64,000 bases of DNA from Haloarcula ordinaria (GCF_029338275.1 NZ_CP119789.1:2852001-2916000), one strand, 5' to 3'. Numbered from the stretch's first letter, positions 45,725-53,794 are shown. The notes: a model not told the origin generated them from the sequence alone. A program made the numbers and translations.

Positions 45725-45957
45725 TCGTGGTCCGGGTGGTCGCCAAGTTGCTTATTCGCTTCAGTTGAGACGGCACTCCACTCGGTATTCGTCTCGGCTG
45801 CCTGGGCAGCATTGTCTTGATACGCCTCTGCAAGCTCCGTTTCAGTCGGTTGCATTCGGTCATCGATTGCTTCCTGAACGAGTTGAGAGAGATTGATCCC
45901 TGTTTCATCAACCCACTTGGATTGGTCTTCTCGAATTGTGACGTTCTTTCGCTCCAT
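45721..45957 (-). CDS. antitoxin of the MazF-like toxin
   Basis: 78 residues from MERKNVTIREDQSKWVDET. An N-terminal ribbon-helix-helix (KNVTIREDQSKW...NLSQLVQEAIDDR) followed by a flexible acidic tail that would wrap the toxin. The ATG at 45955-45957 is chosen; longer upstream frames are not protein-like. Tandem octamers lie 5-23 bases before the start. Confidence 0.83.
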   Translation of the reverse strand: MERKNVTIREDQSKWVDETGINLSQLVQEAIDDRMQPTETELAEAYQDNAAQAAETNTEWSAVSTEANKQLGDHPDHE

Positions 45958-45961
45958 AATT

Positions 45962-45980
45962 GTGTGTATTGAGTGTGTAT
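45962..45980 (-). promoter_or_regulatory. tandem octamer before the MazF/antitoxin operon
   Basis: GTGTGTAT at 45962-45969 and again at 45973-45980, 11 bases apart, i.e. on the same DNA face, directly upstream of the antitoxin ATG. Candidate autorepression site. Confidence 0.4.
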
Positions 45981-46170
45981 GAATAAGCCTGGCGGCGCGG
46001 GTGGCTCCTATCGAATCCACCGAAACTCGACATACGGTCAGCCGAACGGTATCTGTGAAATCATATCCACTCTGTCTATACTCCAGGGTGATGTCCTTAA
46101 CACAGTACTCCACGTGTTTACGATGCGCCGTCTCGAAAACGACCACACCGCCCGTAGCATTCTCGCTGAG

Positions 46171-46199
46171 TGCCCGTCCGGGGAGTCGAACCCCGACAC
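46171..46199 (-). repeat. orphan tRNA-like 3' end (T arm plus acceptor strand)
   Basis: Reading on the minus strand: GTGTCGGGGTTCGACT then CCCCGGACGGGCA. It forms a perfect 5-base T stem with the TTCGA loop and a 7-base acceptor strand with discriminator A. No matching GCCCGTC 5' strand with D and anticodon arms lies at the right distance, so this is a fragment. It may be an attachment-site half. The rest of 45981-46335 shows no gene. Confidence 0.45.
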
Positions 46200-46335
46200 G
46201 TCCATTTTCGCCTCGGATTATGACGATTTCCAGTACATGGAAACCGTCTCCGATGGTGGGACGGCTACTCCGAGACGCGAACCGTCTTCACGGGCTCTGG
46301 TGACTGTTCAGGTTCTGGAAGGTACGACCGGTGTC

Positions 46336-46542
46336 TCAGTCGCCGATGCCGGGTGACTGTTCGCTTTTGATCTCTTCCGCTCGTTCGGTGGTGATCTCGT
46401 TGACACTGAGGATATACGTCCAGGTACACTGAGCGCCCGGACAGCCCATCATGTTCCGGTGGACACGCTCTTCCTCCTGATCGTACACCCACCGGACTTT
46501 GATGCCGCAGTAAGGGCAATCGACCGCAATTTCCAGTGGCAT
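46336..46542 (-). CDS. small zinc-ribbon protein
   Basis: 68 residues. CPYCGIKVRW and MMGCPGAQCTWTY supply four cysteines (two CxxC-like knuckles; the second is CPGAQC) around a basic HRNM segment. ATG at 46540-46542 overlaps the TAA of the upstream gene by one base, so it is the second gene of a two-gene unit. Function unknown. Confidence 0.65.
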   Translation of the reverse strand: MPLEIAVDCPYCGIKVRWVYDQEEERVHRNMMGCPGAQCTWTYILSVNEITTERAEEIKSEQSPGIGD

Positions 46543-47063
46543 TATTCGGAAGTTGGCGTAACGATGAGATAGACACCTGCTGATTCAGGGATGGAGTAGG
46601 TGAGGGACATATTTTCTGACGCGTGTAACCACCCTGCGTGAATCCCCTCAACCCCTTTCTCGTACAGTTGGGTCGGATGCCGGTCAATGTCTGTGTGGTC
46701 AACGAGTGTGTACTCTCCAGGCGGGAACACGTCACCAACCCATATCGCACCACTTTCTTTTCGCTGGAGCCAACTGACGACGCGGCCAGTAACTGTCAGT
46801 TCCGGCCTTCCAGAATCTGTGCCGTCATTCAACGATTCGGTTCTCAGTTCCACCGGAGTCTCCTCGTCCAGCTCTGACTTGTCGGATTTCAAATGGCTCG
46901 TCGTTGTTCTATTGTGTCGGTCTGTATCGCGACTCTGCTCTGTCACAGGTAGGCGAATGATGTGTGGACACAACAACAATAGGCGATTGCAGATGGGTAA
47001 GTCGAACCGGTAGCAGAAGCCTGCTCTGTACGTACGTGGAAACACATCGATGACCGGATGCAA
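46542..47063 (-). CDS. hypothetical protein, first gene of a two-gene unit
   Basis: Up to 173 residues. The second half looks coding: LTVTGRVVSWLQRKESGAIW, FPPGEYTLVDHTDIDRHP and ENMSLTYSIPESAGVYLIV, a beta-rich domain. The first 40 residues are less convincing; a GTG at codon 41 (VTEQSRDTDR) may be the true start, giving about 133 residues. I recognise no family. Overlap with the zinc-ribbon gene suggests a joint role. Confidence 0.55.
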   Translation of the reverse strand: MHPVIDVFPRTYRAGFCYRFDLPICNRLLLLCPHIIRLPVTEQSRDTDRHNRTTTSHLKSDKSELDEETPVELRTESLNDGTDSGRPELTVTGRVVSWLQRKESGAIWVGDVFPPGEYTLVDHTDIDRHPTQLYEKGVEGIHAGWLHASENMSLTYSIPESAGVYLIVTPTSE

Positions 47064-47122
47064 TGACCCGTTGATGATATATTTAACAAGCTCGGAGGGG
47101 TGGATAGTCAGAAACGAAACGG

Positions 47123-47143
47123 GTTGAACTCCAAGGGTTCAAC
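47123..47143. repeat. inverted repeat in a gene-free interval
   Basis: GTTGAAC (47123-47129) and GTTCAAC (47137-47143) with a 7-base loop. It lies in 47064-47368, which has no recognisable gene; the AT-rich stretch before it (GATATATTTAACA) could be a promoter for the minus-strand unit at 47063. Confidence 0.35.
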
Positions 47144-47336
47144 GAGTATCGGATGTCAGATGAACGTTAAGACAGCAGTTTCGTGATCATCAATCAATAT
47201 CTGGGACAGGATTCCCAGAAACGCCCTAACATCACGTCTCCGGAAACGCGACTCCCGCGAAAGATAATCTTCCTACTCGTTCGAATCAAACCGCAGAACT
47301 ACAGACATCGAGCATAGTGAAATCGACCGCCAGAAA

Positions 47337-47344
47337 GATATAAC
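47337..47344 (+). promoter_or_regulatory. TATA box of the DUF433/DUF5615 operon
   Basis: AGATATAA centred about 28 bases before the ATG at 47369; leaderless spacing. Confidence 0.5.
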
Positions 47345-47368
47345 CGACGAGAGTGTCTACTAAGTCAT

Positions 47369-47644
47369 ATGAGTATCGCCCATGATGACGATGTGCTCGG
47401 TGGCGAACCACGAATCGACGGCACGCGTATCGGCGTTCGCCACGTCGCCGCACGGGTGATTGATAACGGACAATCTCCCGCTCACGTCGCGGATCAGCTG
47501 GATGTCTCTCTTGCGGACGTGTACGAGTCCCTCTCCTACTACTACGCCCACATCGACGAGATGCAAGAGTTCGAAGCGGAGAACGAGGCAGCGTTCGAAA
47601 GAGTGCAGGATTCGTCACTCAAACCGAAAGAGACCGTGAGGTGA
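47369..47644 (+). CDS. DUF433 antitoxin
   Basis: 91 residues. DUF433 winged-helix-like core: LGGEPRIDGTRIGVRHVAARV, then HVADQLDVSLADVYESLSYYYAHIDEM. The C-terminal 30 residues are acidic and would bind the toxin. DUF433 proteins pair with DUF5615 PIN-like toxins (VapB45/VapC45 type). Stop overlaps the toxin GTG (GTGA). Confidence 0.88.
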   Translation: MSIAHDDDVLGGEPRIDGTRIGVRHVAARVIDNGQSPAHVADQLDVSLADVYESLSYYYAHIDEMQEFEAENEAAFERVQDSSLKPKETVR

Positions 47645-48009
47645 CGGGCGCTCAGATTCTCCTTGACGAGCACGTCGGTAGAGTCTTCGAGCGACTGCTC
47701 CGTGAGCGCGGCCACGATGTCGAACAGGCGAAAGACCGGTTTGGAGAACACACAAATGACGACGAACTGGTGGCGTGGTGTGGTGAGTCTGGGACCATCC
47801 TTGTGACCAACAATGCAAAGGATTTCGAACCACTACATCACAAGTACGACCACGCGGGCATCTTTCTCTACCATGAGCAGAATCTACCAGACACCGACCC
47901 GGAAGGACTTGCTCGAACCGTCGACGAGGTATTCACTCAATATGGTATAGACGGAGTCGAAAACCAACTCGTTGATCTCGGTGAGTGGTACGAGTGGCTT
48001 CACAAGTGA
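47641..48009 (+). CDS. DUF5615 PIN-like toxin
   Basis: 122 residues, GTG start coupled to the antitoxin stop. PIN-like acidic residues: ILLDEHVGRVFERLLRERGHDV, then THTNDDELVAWCGESG-type block (ENDDELVAW) and ILVTNNAKDFEPLHH. Expected to be an RNase. Intact. Confidence 0.88.
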   Translation: MTGAQILLDEHVGRVFERLLRERGHDVEQAKDRFGEHTNDDELVAWCGESGTILVTNNAKDFEPLHHKYDHAGIFLYHEQNLPDTDPEGLARTVDEVFTQYGIDGVENQLVDLGEWYEWLHK

Positions 48010-48113
48010 CACTCGACCGTCGGTGTTAGACCTCTCGTCTGTATCCCGCAACGCATCGCGTCGGACTGCCTGTACAGGGAAGGCCGAAGGCCACTGCAAT
48101 GATATTCTATTCT

Positions 48114-48419
48114 ATGTTGAGGCAGACGAGCGCCGTCGTTTCTGATGGCGAGTTGGTGATTCACGACGAGCCCCGCATTCGGAATTGACGAATCACGGTG
48201 AGCCACATCCACACGATGGTCGAAGTACGCGGCCTCGACGCGTAGACGGTTACGGACTGCTTTGACCTCACCGCCTCGGACATCTTCGGCGCAATAGCAG
48301 TACTATTGCGGCTTCCCCGAAGAGACGTGGGCAGTCAACGAACACTGTCGAGAGCTTCATAAAGTTACAAAAGAAACCCGAGCATCATCACTGGCTCCGA
48401 GGATTTGCCGCAATCGTAA
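48114..48419 (+). pseudogene. decayed second DUF433 antitoxin gene
   Basis: From ATG 48114 the frame reads SDGELVIHDEPRIRN, a TGA stop (48186-48188), RITVSHIHTMVEVRGLDA, a TAG stop (48243-48245), TVTDCFDLTASDIFGAIAVLL, then shifts frame to PEETWAVNEHCRELHK and again to SIITGSEDLPQS with TAA at 48417-48419. Every block matches the DUF433 plan (HDEPRI, RGLD..TVAD.FDL...DV..A.AYY, PEEM, IITG.EDLP). Two stops and two frameshifts make it dead. Confidence 0.8.
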
Positions 48420-48498
48420 TTATCCATTTGTCGTTTCTTCCTGGCCAGAATATTGCGGCTCTACTGGCTGATAAACTCGGTAAATCCGATAGAGGTAC

Positions 48499-48894
48499 TC
48501 AGGAGCCGGTGAGCAGTAACAGGTGCAAGAACACACCTGCGACGTCGTCCAACCGCTCACCGGGTGCGACCCGCGTCTGCTGTGCATCGTACTTGATGAC
48601 TCCCGCATCCGCGAGTGCGCTCAGGTGCGTGTTGCGGAGTGATTCACGGACGTTCCGGTAGTCATCTCCGGTCGCTTCTTCGATGCTGTATCCCTGGGTG
48701 ACTGCGGTCACCCACCGGGCCACTTCCGACATCGTAGTCCACTCGTCCTGCTCGCGTGTGAGCATATAGAGAACGACGAGCTGACGCCGTCGGTTCCTCA
48801 ATAGCGAGCAGACCGTGCTGACCTCTTCGTGACGAGCACCGGCCGCGACGAACTCGCCGAGCGGAGCCCACCAGCTCGGGTGGTCATCAGGCAT
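48499..48894 (-). CDS. DUF7344-type winged-helix protein
   Basis: 131 residues from MPDDHPSWWAPLGEF. Helical HTH core: CSLLRNRRRQLVVLYMLTREQDEWTTMSEVARWV, then DYRNVRESLRNTHLSALADAGVIKYD with the winged-helix recognition helix and wing. Common in haloarchaeal accessory regions as a regulator without known target. A longer frame to 49032 lacks family features. Confidence 0.78.
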   Translation of the reverse strand: MPDDHPSWWAPLGEFVAAGARHEEVSTVCSLLRNRRRQLVVLYMLTREQDEWTTMSEVARWVTAVTQGYSIEEATGDDYRNVRESLRNTHLSALADAGVIKYDAQQTRVAPGERLDDVAGVFLHLLLLTGS

Positions 48895-49079
48895 AGTTTG
48901 ACCCCCCAGAATTACAGCCTCCACTGTTGGTTCGGAGGGAGGTCGTCTGCCGCTCGGTTCGACTGGGTCGTGGGACACGAAGCGTGAGGTGTCCACCATC
49001 CCCGCAGCGGGGGTGACGGACAGAGTTATCACTCCGTGACCGGTTAGGCTCTGATGCTGTCATACTGGCAGCGTTGGTT

Positions 49080-49114
49080 CCCGGTGTTGCAGCACCGGGG
49101 GCCGTTTTGCGGCC
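49080..49114. repeat. twin GC-rich hairpins between divergent genes
   Basis: First dyad CCCGGTG (49080-49086)/CACCGGG (49093-49099), second GGCCG (49100-49104)/CGGCC (49110-49114), directly adjoining. They lie between the divergent genes at 48894 and 49185. Possible operator, terminator pair or element end. Confidence 0.45.
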
Positions 49115-49184
49115 ACTGGTGTTTGCTGGTTGATTATAAAGTAGGTTTGTATATCTACTCAGACTACGTCGAAATGTGCTTACG

Positions 49185-49514
49185 ATGAGCAAGGGGAACT
49201 GGCGGTTTCCCCGTACTGGTTTCCCAGTTCACATCCCGGGTTCTCCTGACGAGCCGTCACCGTGGCTGGAACCAGGCTATATGCCGAGAGATCTCCGCTT
49301 GCCCGTGTTATCGTGGAATTGGAGACTGTCTTTTGAGAGGATAATCTACTTCCCAATTGTGTTTCTCCGCGCGTATCTAACCCTCCGAAATGTGGGTAGT
49401 AGCGGATTTTTGCGGAGTCTTCCGGAACTCTTCGGAACAATATTTAGTGGTTTCTTTAGGCATATGTACGTCTTTTTCGAAGTTACATATATATTAGATC
49501 CTCACGTATCTTGA
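49185..49514 (+). CDS. hypothetical protein, possibly membrane-associated
   Basis: 109 residues from MSKGNWRFPRTGFPVHIPG. Proline-rich first half (SPDEPSPWLEPGYMPRDLRLP), aromatic, hydrophobic second half (IIYFPIVFLRAYL, LFGTIFSGFFRHMYVFFEV). Low GC and unlike core proteins. TATA-like TTGTATATC lies about 33 bases upstream. No family recognised; it could be a cargo gene of the element. Confidence 0.45.
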   Translation: MSKGNWRFPRTGFPVHIPGSPDEPSPWLEPGYMPRDLRLPVLSWNWRLSFERIIYFPIVFLRAYLTLRNVGSSGFLRSLPELFGTIFSGFFRHMYVFFEVTYILDPHVS

Positions 49515-49629
49515 TTCTCTTCTTTTTGTTTTGAGAGAGGTCCAGAGAATACACAAAATCAGAAATAATATAATTAGATTCGTCGAGACGTGGCAAGGAC
49601 TTTTACAAAATGGGAAAGGATTGGTAGCC

Positions 49630-50019
49630 ATGGGTCGCGACAACCGAATCAGAATCTCGGCGGGCGTTGACCGAGTCAAGAGTATCACTGCCCCACCCGA
49701 AGAACTCGACAAGTGGGAGGACTGGAAGAACGAACTCGGCATGACTCGGTCGAAGTTTGTGCGGTGTGCAGTCAGTGCCGGCGTCTCGAAAATCGATCCA
49801 CCCTCGTTCGGTGATTCGTACGATGACGACAAGCGATCGTATCGATCGGAGATCAAGGAAGCGATACGAGGCGATGCGCGGGATACGGACGACGTCGTTG
49901 AGGCCGTGTTGGAGGACGTCGCCGACGACGTCCGTGCGGAACTTCAAGGGATGATCGATACCGGGCAGGTGACCATGAGCGTGTACGACGGACTCGTCAT
50001 CGACAGTGATGACGAATGA
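49630..50019 (+). CDS. ribbon-helix-helix-like protein paired with recombinase
   Basis: 129 residues from MGRDNRIRISAGVDRVKSI. First 60 residues: strand NRIRISAGV, then DKWEDWKNELGMTRSKFVRCAVSAGV, a ribbon-helix-helix-like plan. An acidic helical tail follows (DDVVEAVLEDVADDVRAEL). Overlaps the recombinase ATG by four bases. Same gene layout as at 42070-43853 but only weak sequence likeness. Confidence 0.7.
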   Translation: MGRDNRIRISAGVDRVKSITAPPEELDKWEDWKNELGMTRSKFVRCAVSAGVSKIDPPSFGDSYDDDKRSYRSEIKEAIRGDARDTDDVVEAVLEDVADDVRAELQGMIDTGQVTMSVYDGLVIDSDDE

Positions 50020-51047
50020 CCGGGTTCAACAGAGAGCGACTCGACACCCTCCCGCAGGAGTATGTCGACCTGATCAGGGAGTTCGAGACGTACAAGAACG
50101 ACACGGGCAAGCAATCCGGGACGGTGCAAACGTATCTGGTTCGAGTCACGGACTTCTTCGAGTGGCTCGTCAACCATGGCAACACACCGCCTGTCGATGA
50201 TCTCAACGACAGACATGCGATCAGATACACCAGGTGGGCCGAATCTCACTACTCGGCCGCGACGTATCGTTCTCGTATCATCACGACCAAAAACATGTTC
50301 GAGGTGGTGGAGACTCTTAACGGCAGTATCTGGAAACGACCCGAGGCCGGGCTCCCAGACTCACAGGAGGTCAGGGACAGCAACAAACACGGTCGGGAAA
50401 TCGACATAACCGACATGTCGAAGTTCTTCATGTCGATCAGAGATCCCCTCTGGCACGCGTTCTTCCTCACGTTGCTCAAGCTCCTCGTCCGAAACGGCGA
50501 GGCGACGAACATCCGTCTGTCAGAAGTCCATATCGACGACCCGGACATCTACCAGCTCTACGATGACCTCGACATCACGTATTGTTCGACGGTCGCCAAT
50601 TCACCGGATTCGATATACATCCCATCCGATAGAGAGGGAAACAAGCGGAGATCGAGCACCCGGATCCCCATCGACTCGGAACTCAAAGCCGCGCTCATTC
50701 GGTGGCTCGCGGTACGGCCGACGACCGAAGCGTCGCTGTCGGACCCACAGACACTGTTCGTTTCCCTCGGTGACAACTGGGGGCAGCCGCTGTCACCGTC
50801 GTCGGTGGGCATCGCGTTTGCAGAACTAGCACCCGAGTCCTGGCGGTCAGGGGATGATCCGTTCACGCCCCATAACTTCCGGCACTGGAGCAATCGGAAA
50901 CTGCGAGGCAAGATAACCGATGACCTCCTGAGTTATCTGCGTGGTGACGCCGAGGATATGCTCGCTCACTACGACGACCTGATCGCAGAGTACGATGAGC
51001 GCGTGCGGAAGCCGTACGTTCGGCATATCCCTTCCATCTATCTTTGA
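50016..51047 (+). CDS. divergent tyrosine recombinase
   Basis: 343 residues. N-terminal SAM-like domain (SGTVQTYLVRVTDFFEWLVNHG). Catalytic region: Arg in LKLLVRNGEATNIRL, HxxR in TPHNFRHWSNRKLRG, and a likely Tyr in DMLAHYDDL; the usual GH(S/A) motif is replaced by RGDAEDML. It looks intact, but the active-site spacing is unlike the first recombinase. The target site is unknown. Confidence 0.78.
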   Translation: MTGFNRERLDTLPQEYVDLIREFETYKNDTGKQSGTVQTYLVRVTDFFEWLVNHGNTPPVDDLNDRHAIRYTRWAESHYSAATYRSRIITTKNMFEVVETLNGSIWKRPEAGLPDSQEVRDSNKHGREIDITDMSKFFMSIRDPLWHAFFLTLLKLLVRNGEATNIRLSEVHIDDPDIYQLYDDLDITYCSTVANSPDSIYIPSDREGNKRRSSTRIPIDSELKAALIRWLAVRPTTEASLSDPQTLFVSLGDNWGQPLSPSSVGIAFAELAPESWRSGDDPFTPHNFRHWSNRKLRGKITDDLLSYLRGDAEDMLAHYDDLIAEYDERVRKPYVRHIPSIYL

Positions 51048-51255
51048 GGAATTGGGGCTCCGTCGAAAACGGGTCGGAACTGAATAAATAACTTAGATCG
51101 GAAATCGGCAAGACCGTCTCTATCCGGTAATTTTGGCACTATTGGGTTCAAAGCATTATTTATTTTCGCTATTTTAAAATATGGATAATTCCGAAACTGG
51201 CACTTCTAGCTGATTTTTTGTTCCAGAAACATTTCGCTGGCTCACAGTTATACCG

Positions 51256-51582
51256 ATGAACCACAGAATGCTATGCGTGACATCGCACAGTTCCTCCCAG
51301 ACAGGAGGTGAAATCCCAACCGAGTCGAAAACTATCGTTCATATCAACAAAGATGGGCGAATTGTAATACCCCGTGACGTACGGCGGGTGCTGGATATCG
51401 AGCAAGATCGTGCGCAAATCGAGGTACGGTACAATGGAACAACTGCACAGGGAATCATTAGCATCGACGAGTTAGGTCGAGCGACGCTACCAGTTCAGAT
51501 GCGGCGATACTTAGGGCTCGAAGGTAAGGAAGCAGATCTACAGGTGGTCGTGTCCCAAATTAGCTCTTCGAGCGTGTCATAG
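51256..51582 (+). CDS. double AbrB/SpoVT-domain protein
   Basis: 108 residues. Two swapped-hairpin units in a row: IVHINKDGRIVIPRDVRRVLDI (about 27-48) and GIISIDELGRATLPVQMRRYLGL (about 66-88). Could be a small transcription regulator or orphan antitoxin. It has 26 residues before the first unit, so a later start is possible. Neighbour of the IS relics. Confidence 0.72.
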   Translation: MNHRMLCVTSHSSSQTGGEIPTESKTIVHINKDGRIVIPRDVRRVLDIEQDRAQIEVRYNGTTAQGIISIDELGRATLPVQMRRYLGLEGKEADLQVVVSQISSSSVS

Positions 51583-51605
51583 AATTCATCTCATAGCTTC
51601 TCCTG

Positions 51606-51890
51606 TCAAGGAGCGTTTCCTCTCTCGTAGTTGGTGATGGCAACGACGAGCCGTAGGCAAAACGCGGCGAACACTTCTATTCGTGCGTGGACGCGGCCTC
51701 AGGCGCGGACGTGCCCGAGGCCGCAGTCCTTGACCGCATCGTTGGTTCGTTCGACTCCTGTCCGGTGGTTGTACGTCTCGTTCAAGATGATTGCTTCAAC
51801 TGAACGTCCCGACTATGTTCCTCGATGCGGTCTTCGACCCTGTACTCGATATCTTTCGGATCGTCAGGTTTCGCGGATTGTAGCGATACT
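51606..51890 (-). pseudogene. C-terminal relic of an ISH DDE transposase
   Basis: On the minus strand the last part reads NETYNHRTGVERTNDAVKDC, then GLGHVRARGRVHARMEVFAA-like, ending AITNYERGNAP at a TGA (51606-51608). This is the familiar C-terminus of haloarchaeal IS4/IS5-superfamily transposases. One base is missing near 51790 (KQS then shifted ILNE), upstream of which DPKDIEYRVEDRIEEHSRDV is readable. No N-terminal part is present: the relic is cut by the next one. Confidence 0.7.
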
Positions 51891-51904
51891 CATACAGCCG
51901 TCAA

Positions 51905-52441
51905 GATCGGCGGAGGGCACAAGCTCACCGTCACTACGTCGAAGATACCGGTGCTGACCACGACGAACTCAGCTATTTCCGGTTCGTCGAAGATTCTCTC
52001 ACTTCGACGGGTAAAGCACTATCAACAGAACAGTTCAGTCAAAAGGTCGATCTCGATATTTTACTTAGCTATCGTGATACCGCTGATCACGCGACAGCTT
52101 CGTCCCAATACCGCTGCCGAGTACCATTAACCGCCGCGCTAGAGAACACGGCAGCAAACTCAAGCAGTTTCTTCTCAACTAGTCTGCGACACAGACGCTG
52201 ACGCCGTCGCTGTCGACGGCGCAAAGTGTCCCAGCCAAGATGATAACCGTTCGTACCACTCTGTCCAAGCCACGCTTGGTGAAAATGTCATCGAGAAATT
52301 ACTCCCCCTACTGAACCTGCCGGTCAACGTTAACTGGGACGAGACAGCTGCCACCCTCAACAATATTGACGCAGCCACTGACGACGTGACGGTCGTCAAT
52401 TACTTTGATAACGGTATTGTTACGGCCAATGAATTGGCCTA
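51905..52441 (+). pseudogene. ISH6-like transposase relic, C-terminally truncated
   Basis: Conserved ISH6 blocks can be read through several frame changes: HRHYVEDTGADHDELSYFRF, KVDLDILLSYRDTADHAT, REHGSKLKQFLLN, VCDTDADAVAVDGAKCPSQD, DNRSYHSVQATLGEN, VNVNWDETAATLNNIDAATD and DDVTVVNYFDNGIVTA, then a stop near 52441. The second half of the transposase is missing. The following 52442-52702 is AT-rich with no gene. Confidence 0.72.
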
Positions 52442-52702
52442 AAAGAATCAGATTGAAGGCCGATTCTCGTTCTATAATTATTCTACAACTCTATCAAATA
52501 CCTGGCGCATCAAGCGTTGGTTGTTCTTATTTAGTTATCACAACGATCGAGGCAAGCTCCCTTGTTATCATTAGCGCGCTCGTCCACGAGGCAGTCAAGA
52601 ACAATACCAACAACGATTGGGTACTTGAGAGTACAAGTTCGAGCCGTATCGATAAGGATGATCTGTTATTAATGAGGTTATTTTTGTAAATTCAGACGTA
52701 TT

Positions 52703-53794
52703 TTAGAATAACTTAAACATCTTCTTTACTAGTGTGAGTGCACCTTGATCCCACGCCACACGATGATCTTTTCCGGTCGTCTCATCACTCTCTTCGTAGT
52801 TCTCTAAATACCACTCATAAGTGTCTACCAACGCCTCCTGATTAGAGTATTCTGGCTCCCAGCCGAGGTCACAGAGCTTCTCGACAGAAACATACGAGTC
52901 TTCGTGAGCCGTCTCGTAAACCCACGGATACAGCGGTGACAAGTTGAGTTGGTTCAACACTCGGAGCGCAAATCTGCTTAGGGCTGCTGGCGTGCCGACT
53001 ACTCGCTTGCCCGTGCCAGCTACATCAATCGGTGCTTGGAAGTCCTCTTTCATGGTATTATACTCTGTTGCCCCAACATTAAACGTGTCATTTACCTCGC
53101 TTTCGTCCAGTAGAAACATCAGATCGATTGCTCGAACAAGATCGTGAACGTGGAGTAATTGGTACTTGTTGTTTCCCCACCCAACCATCGGGATATTGGC
53201 CCCACTCTCAATCCAATCGAATAAAACTTGGAACACGCCAAGCCGTTGTGGCCCTATAAATGTTTTCGGGCGGAGAATCGGCACACACATCCCCATCCGA
53301 CGAAAATCCTCGCAGATCTTTTCCGCCTCGATTTTGGCATCTCCGTATGGCCCGACCCCATCTAACGGGGAATCCTCTGTGATGGGGTGCGTATCGTGTG
53401 TGCCATAGACCGCCGTAGAGGAAATGTATACAACTCGTTCGATATCTTGTTCCTTGGCGGCCCACAAGACAGACCGGGTTCCTTCAACCGTTACGTCCCA
53501 GATATCGTCGTCATCCCATAATGGAAGTGCCGCCGCACTGTGGACGATTACGTCTGCGTCAGCATCCACAATTGCCTGAGAAACCCTCTCTTCATCACGA
53601 ACATCGCCTTCAACGTACTTGATTCCTTTTGTATCATCTTCTTTATTGAACGGTTTGAGATCAAGTGCCGTTACGTCCCAGCCGTTATCTGAAAGATATT
53701 GGCACGTATGAAGTCCTAAAAAACCAGTACCACCCGTGACCAGTACAGAATCATACTGTCTATCCTGAGGTCGATCCGTTTGTGCTGCACTCAT
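52703..53794 (-). CDS. NAD(P)-dependent sugar epimerase/dehydratase (extended SDR)
   Basis: 363 residues. Rossmann motif VTGGTGFLGLHTCQYL near residue 18, GDVRDEERV, catalytic Ser/Thr in YISSTAVYGTH and YxxxK in GPYGDAKIEAE. ILRPKTFIGPQR is the typical substrate-loop motif. The ATG at 53792-53794 (MSAAQTD) is preferred to a TTG four codons before. The C-terminal domain (Tyr/Trp-rich) is not assigned to a particular sugar. Context with the glycan genes suggests nucleotide- or lipid-linked sugar modification. Confidence 0.85.
   Translation of the reverse strand: MSAAQTDRPQDRQYDSVLVTGGTGFLGLHTCQYLSDNGWDVTALDLKPFNKEDDTKGIKYVEGDVRDEERVSQAIVDADADVIVHSAAALPLWDDDDIWDVTVEGTRSVLWAAKEQDIERVVYISSTAVYGTHDTHPITEDSPLDGVGPYGDAKIEAEKICEDFRRMGMCVPILRPKTFIGPQRLGVFQVLFDWIESGANIPMVGWGNNKYQLLHVHDLVRAIDLMFLLDESEVNDTFNVGATEYNTMKEDFQAPIDVAGTGKRVVGTPAALSRFALRVLNQLNLSPLYPWVYETAHEDSYVSVEKLCDLGWEPEYSNQEALVDTYEWYLENYEESDETTGKDHRVAWDQGALTLVKKMFKLF

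Noticed and set aside
46171..46275. Complete tRNA-Tyr with anticodon GTA
   Set aside because: A TTTCC/GGAAA stem with loop ATGTACT exists, but the acceptor 5' strand mismatches, position 37 is C, and the variable region is far too long; only the 3' end is convincing.
53166..53408. Plus-strand frames opposite the epimerase gene
   Set aside because: Antisense to a clear SDR protein.
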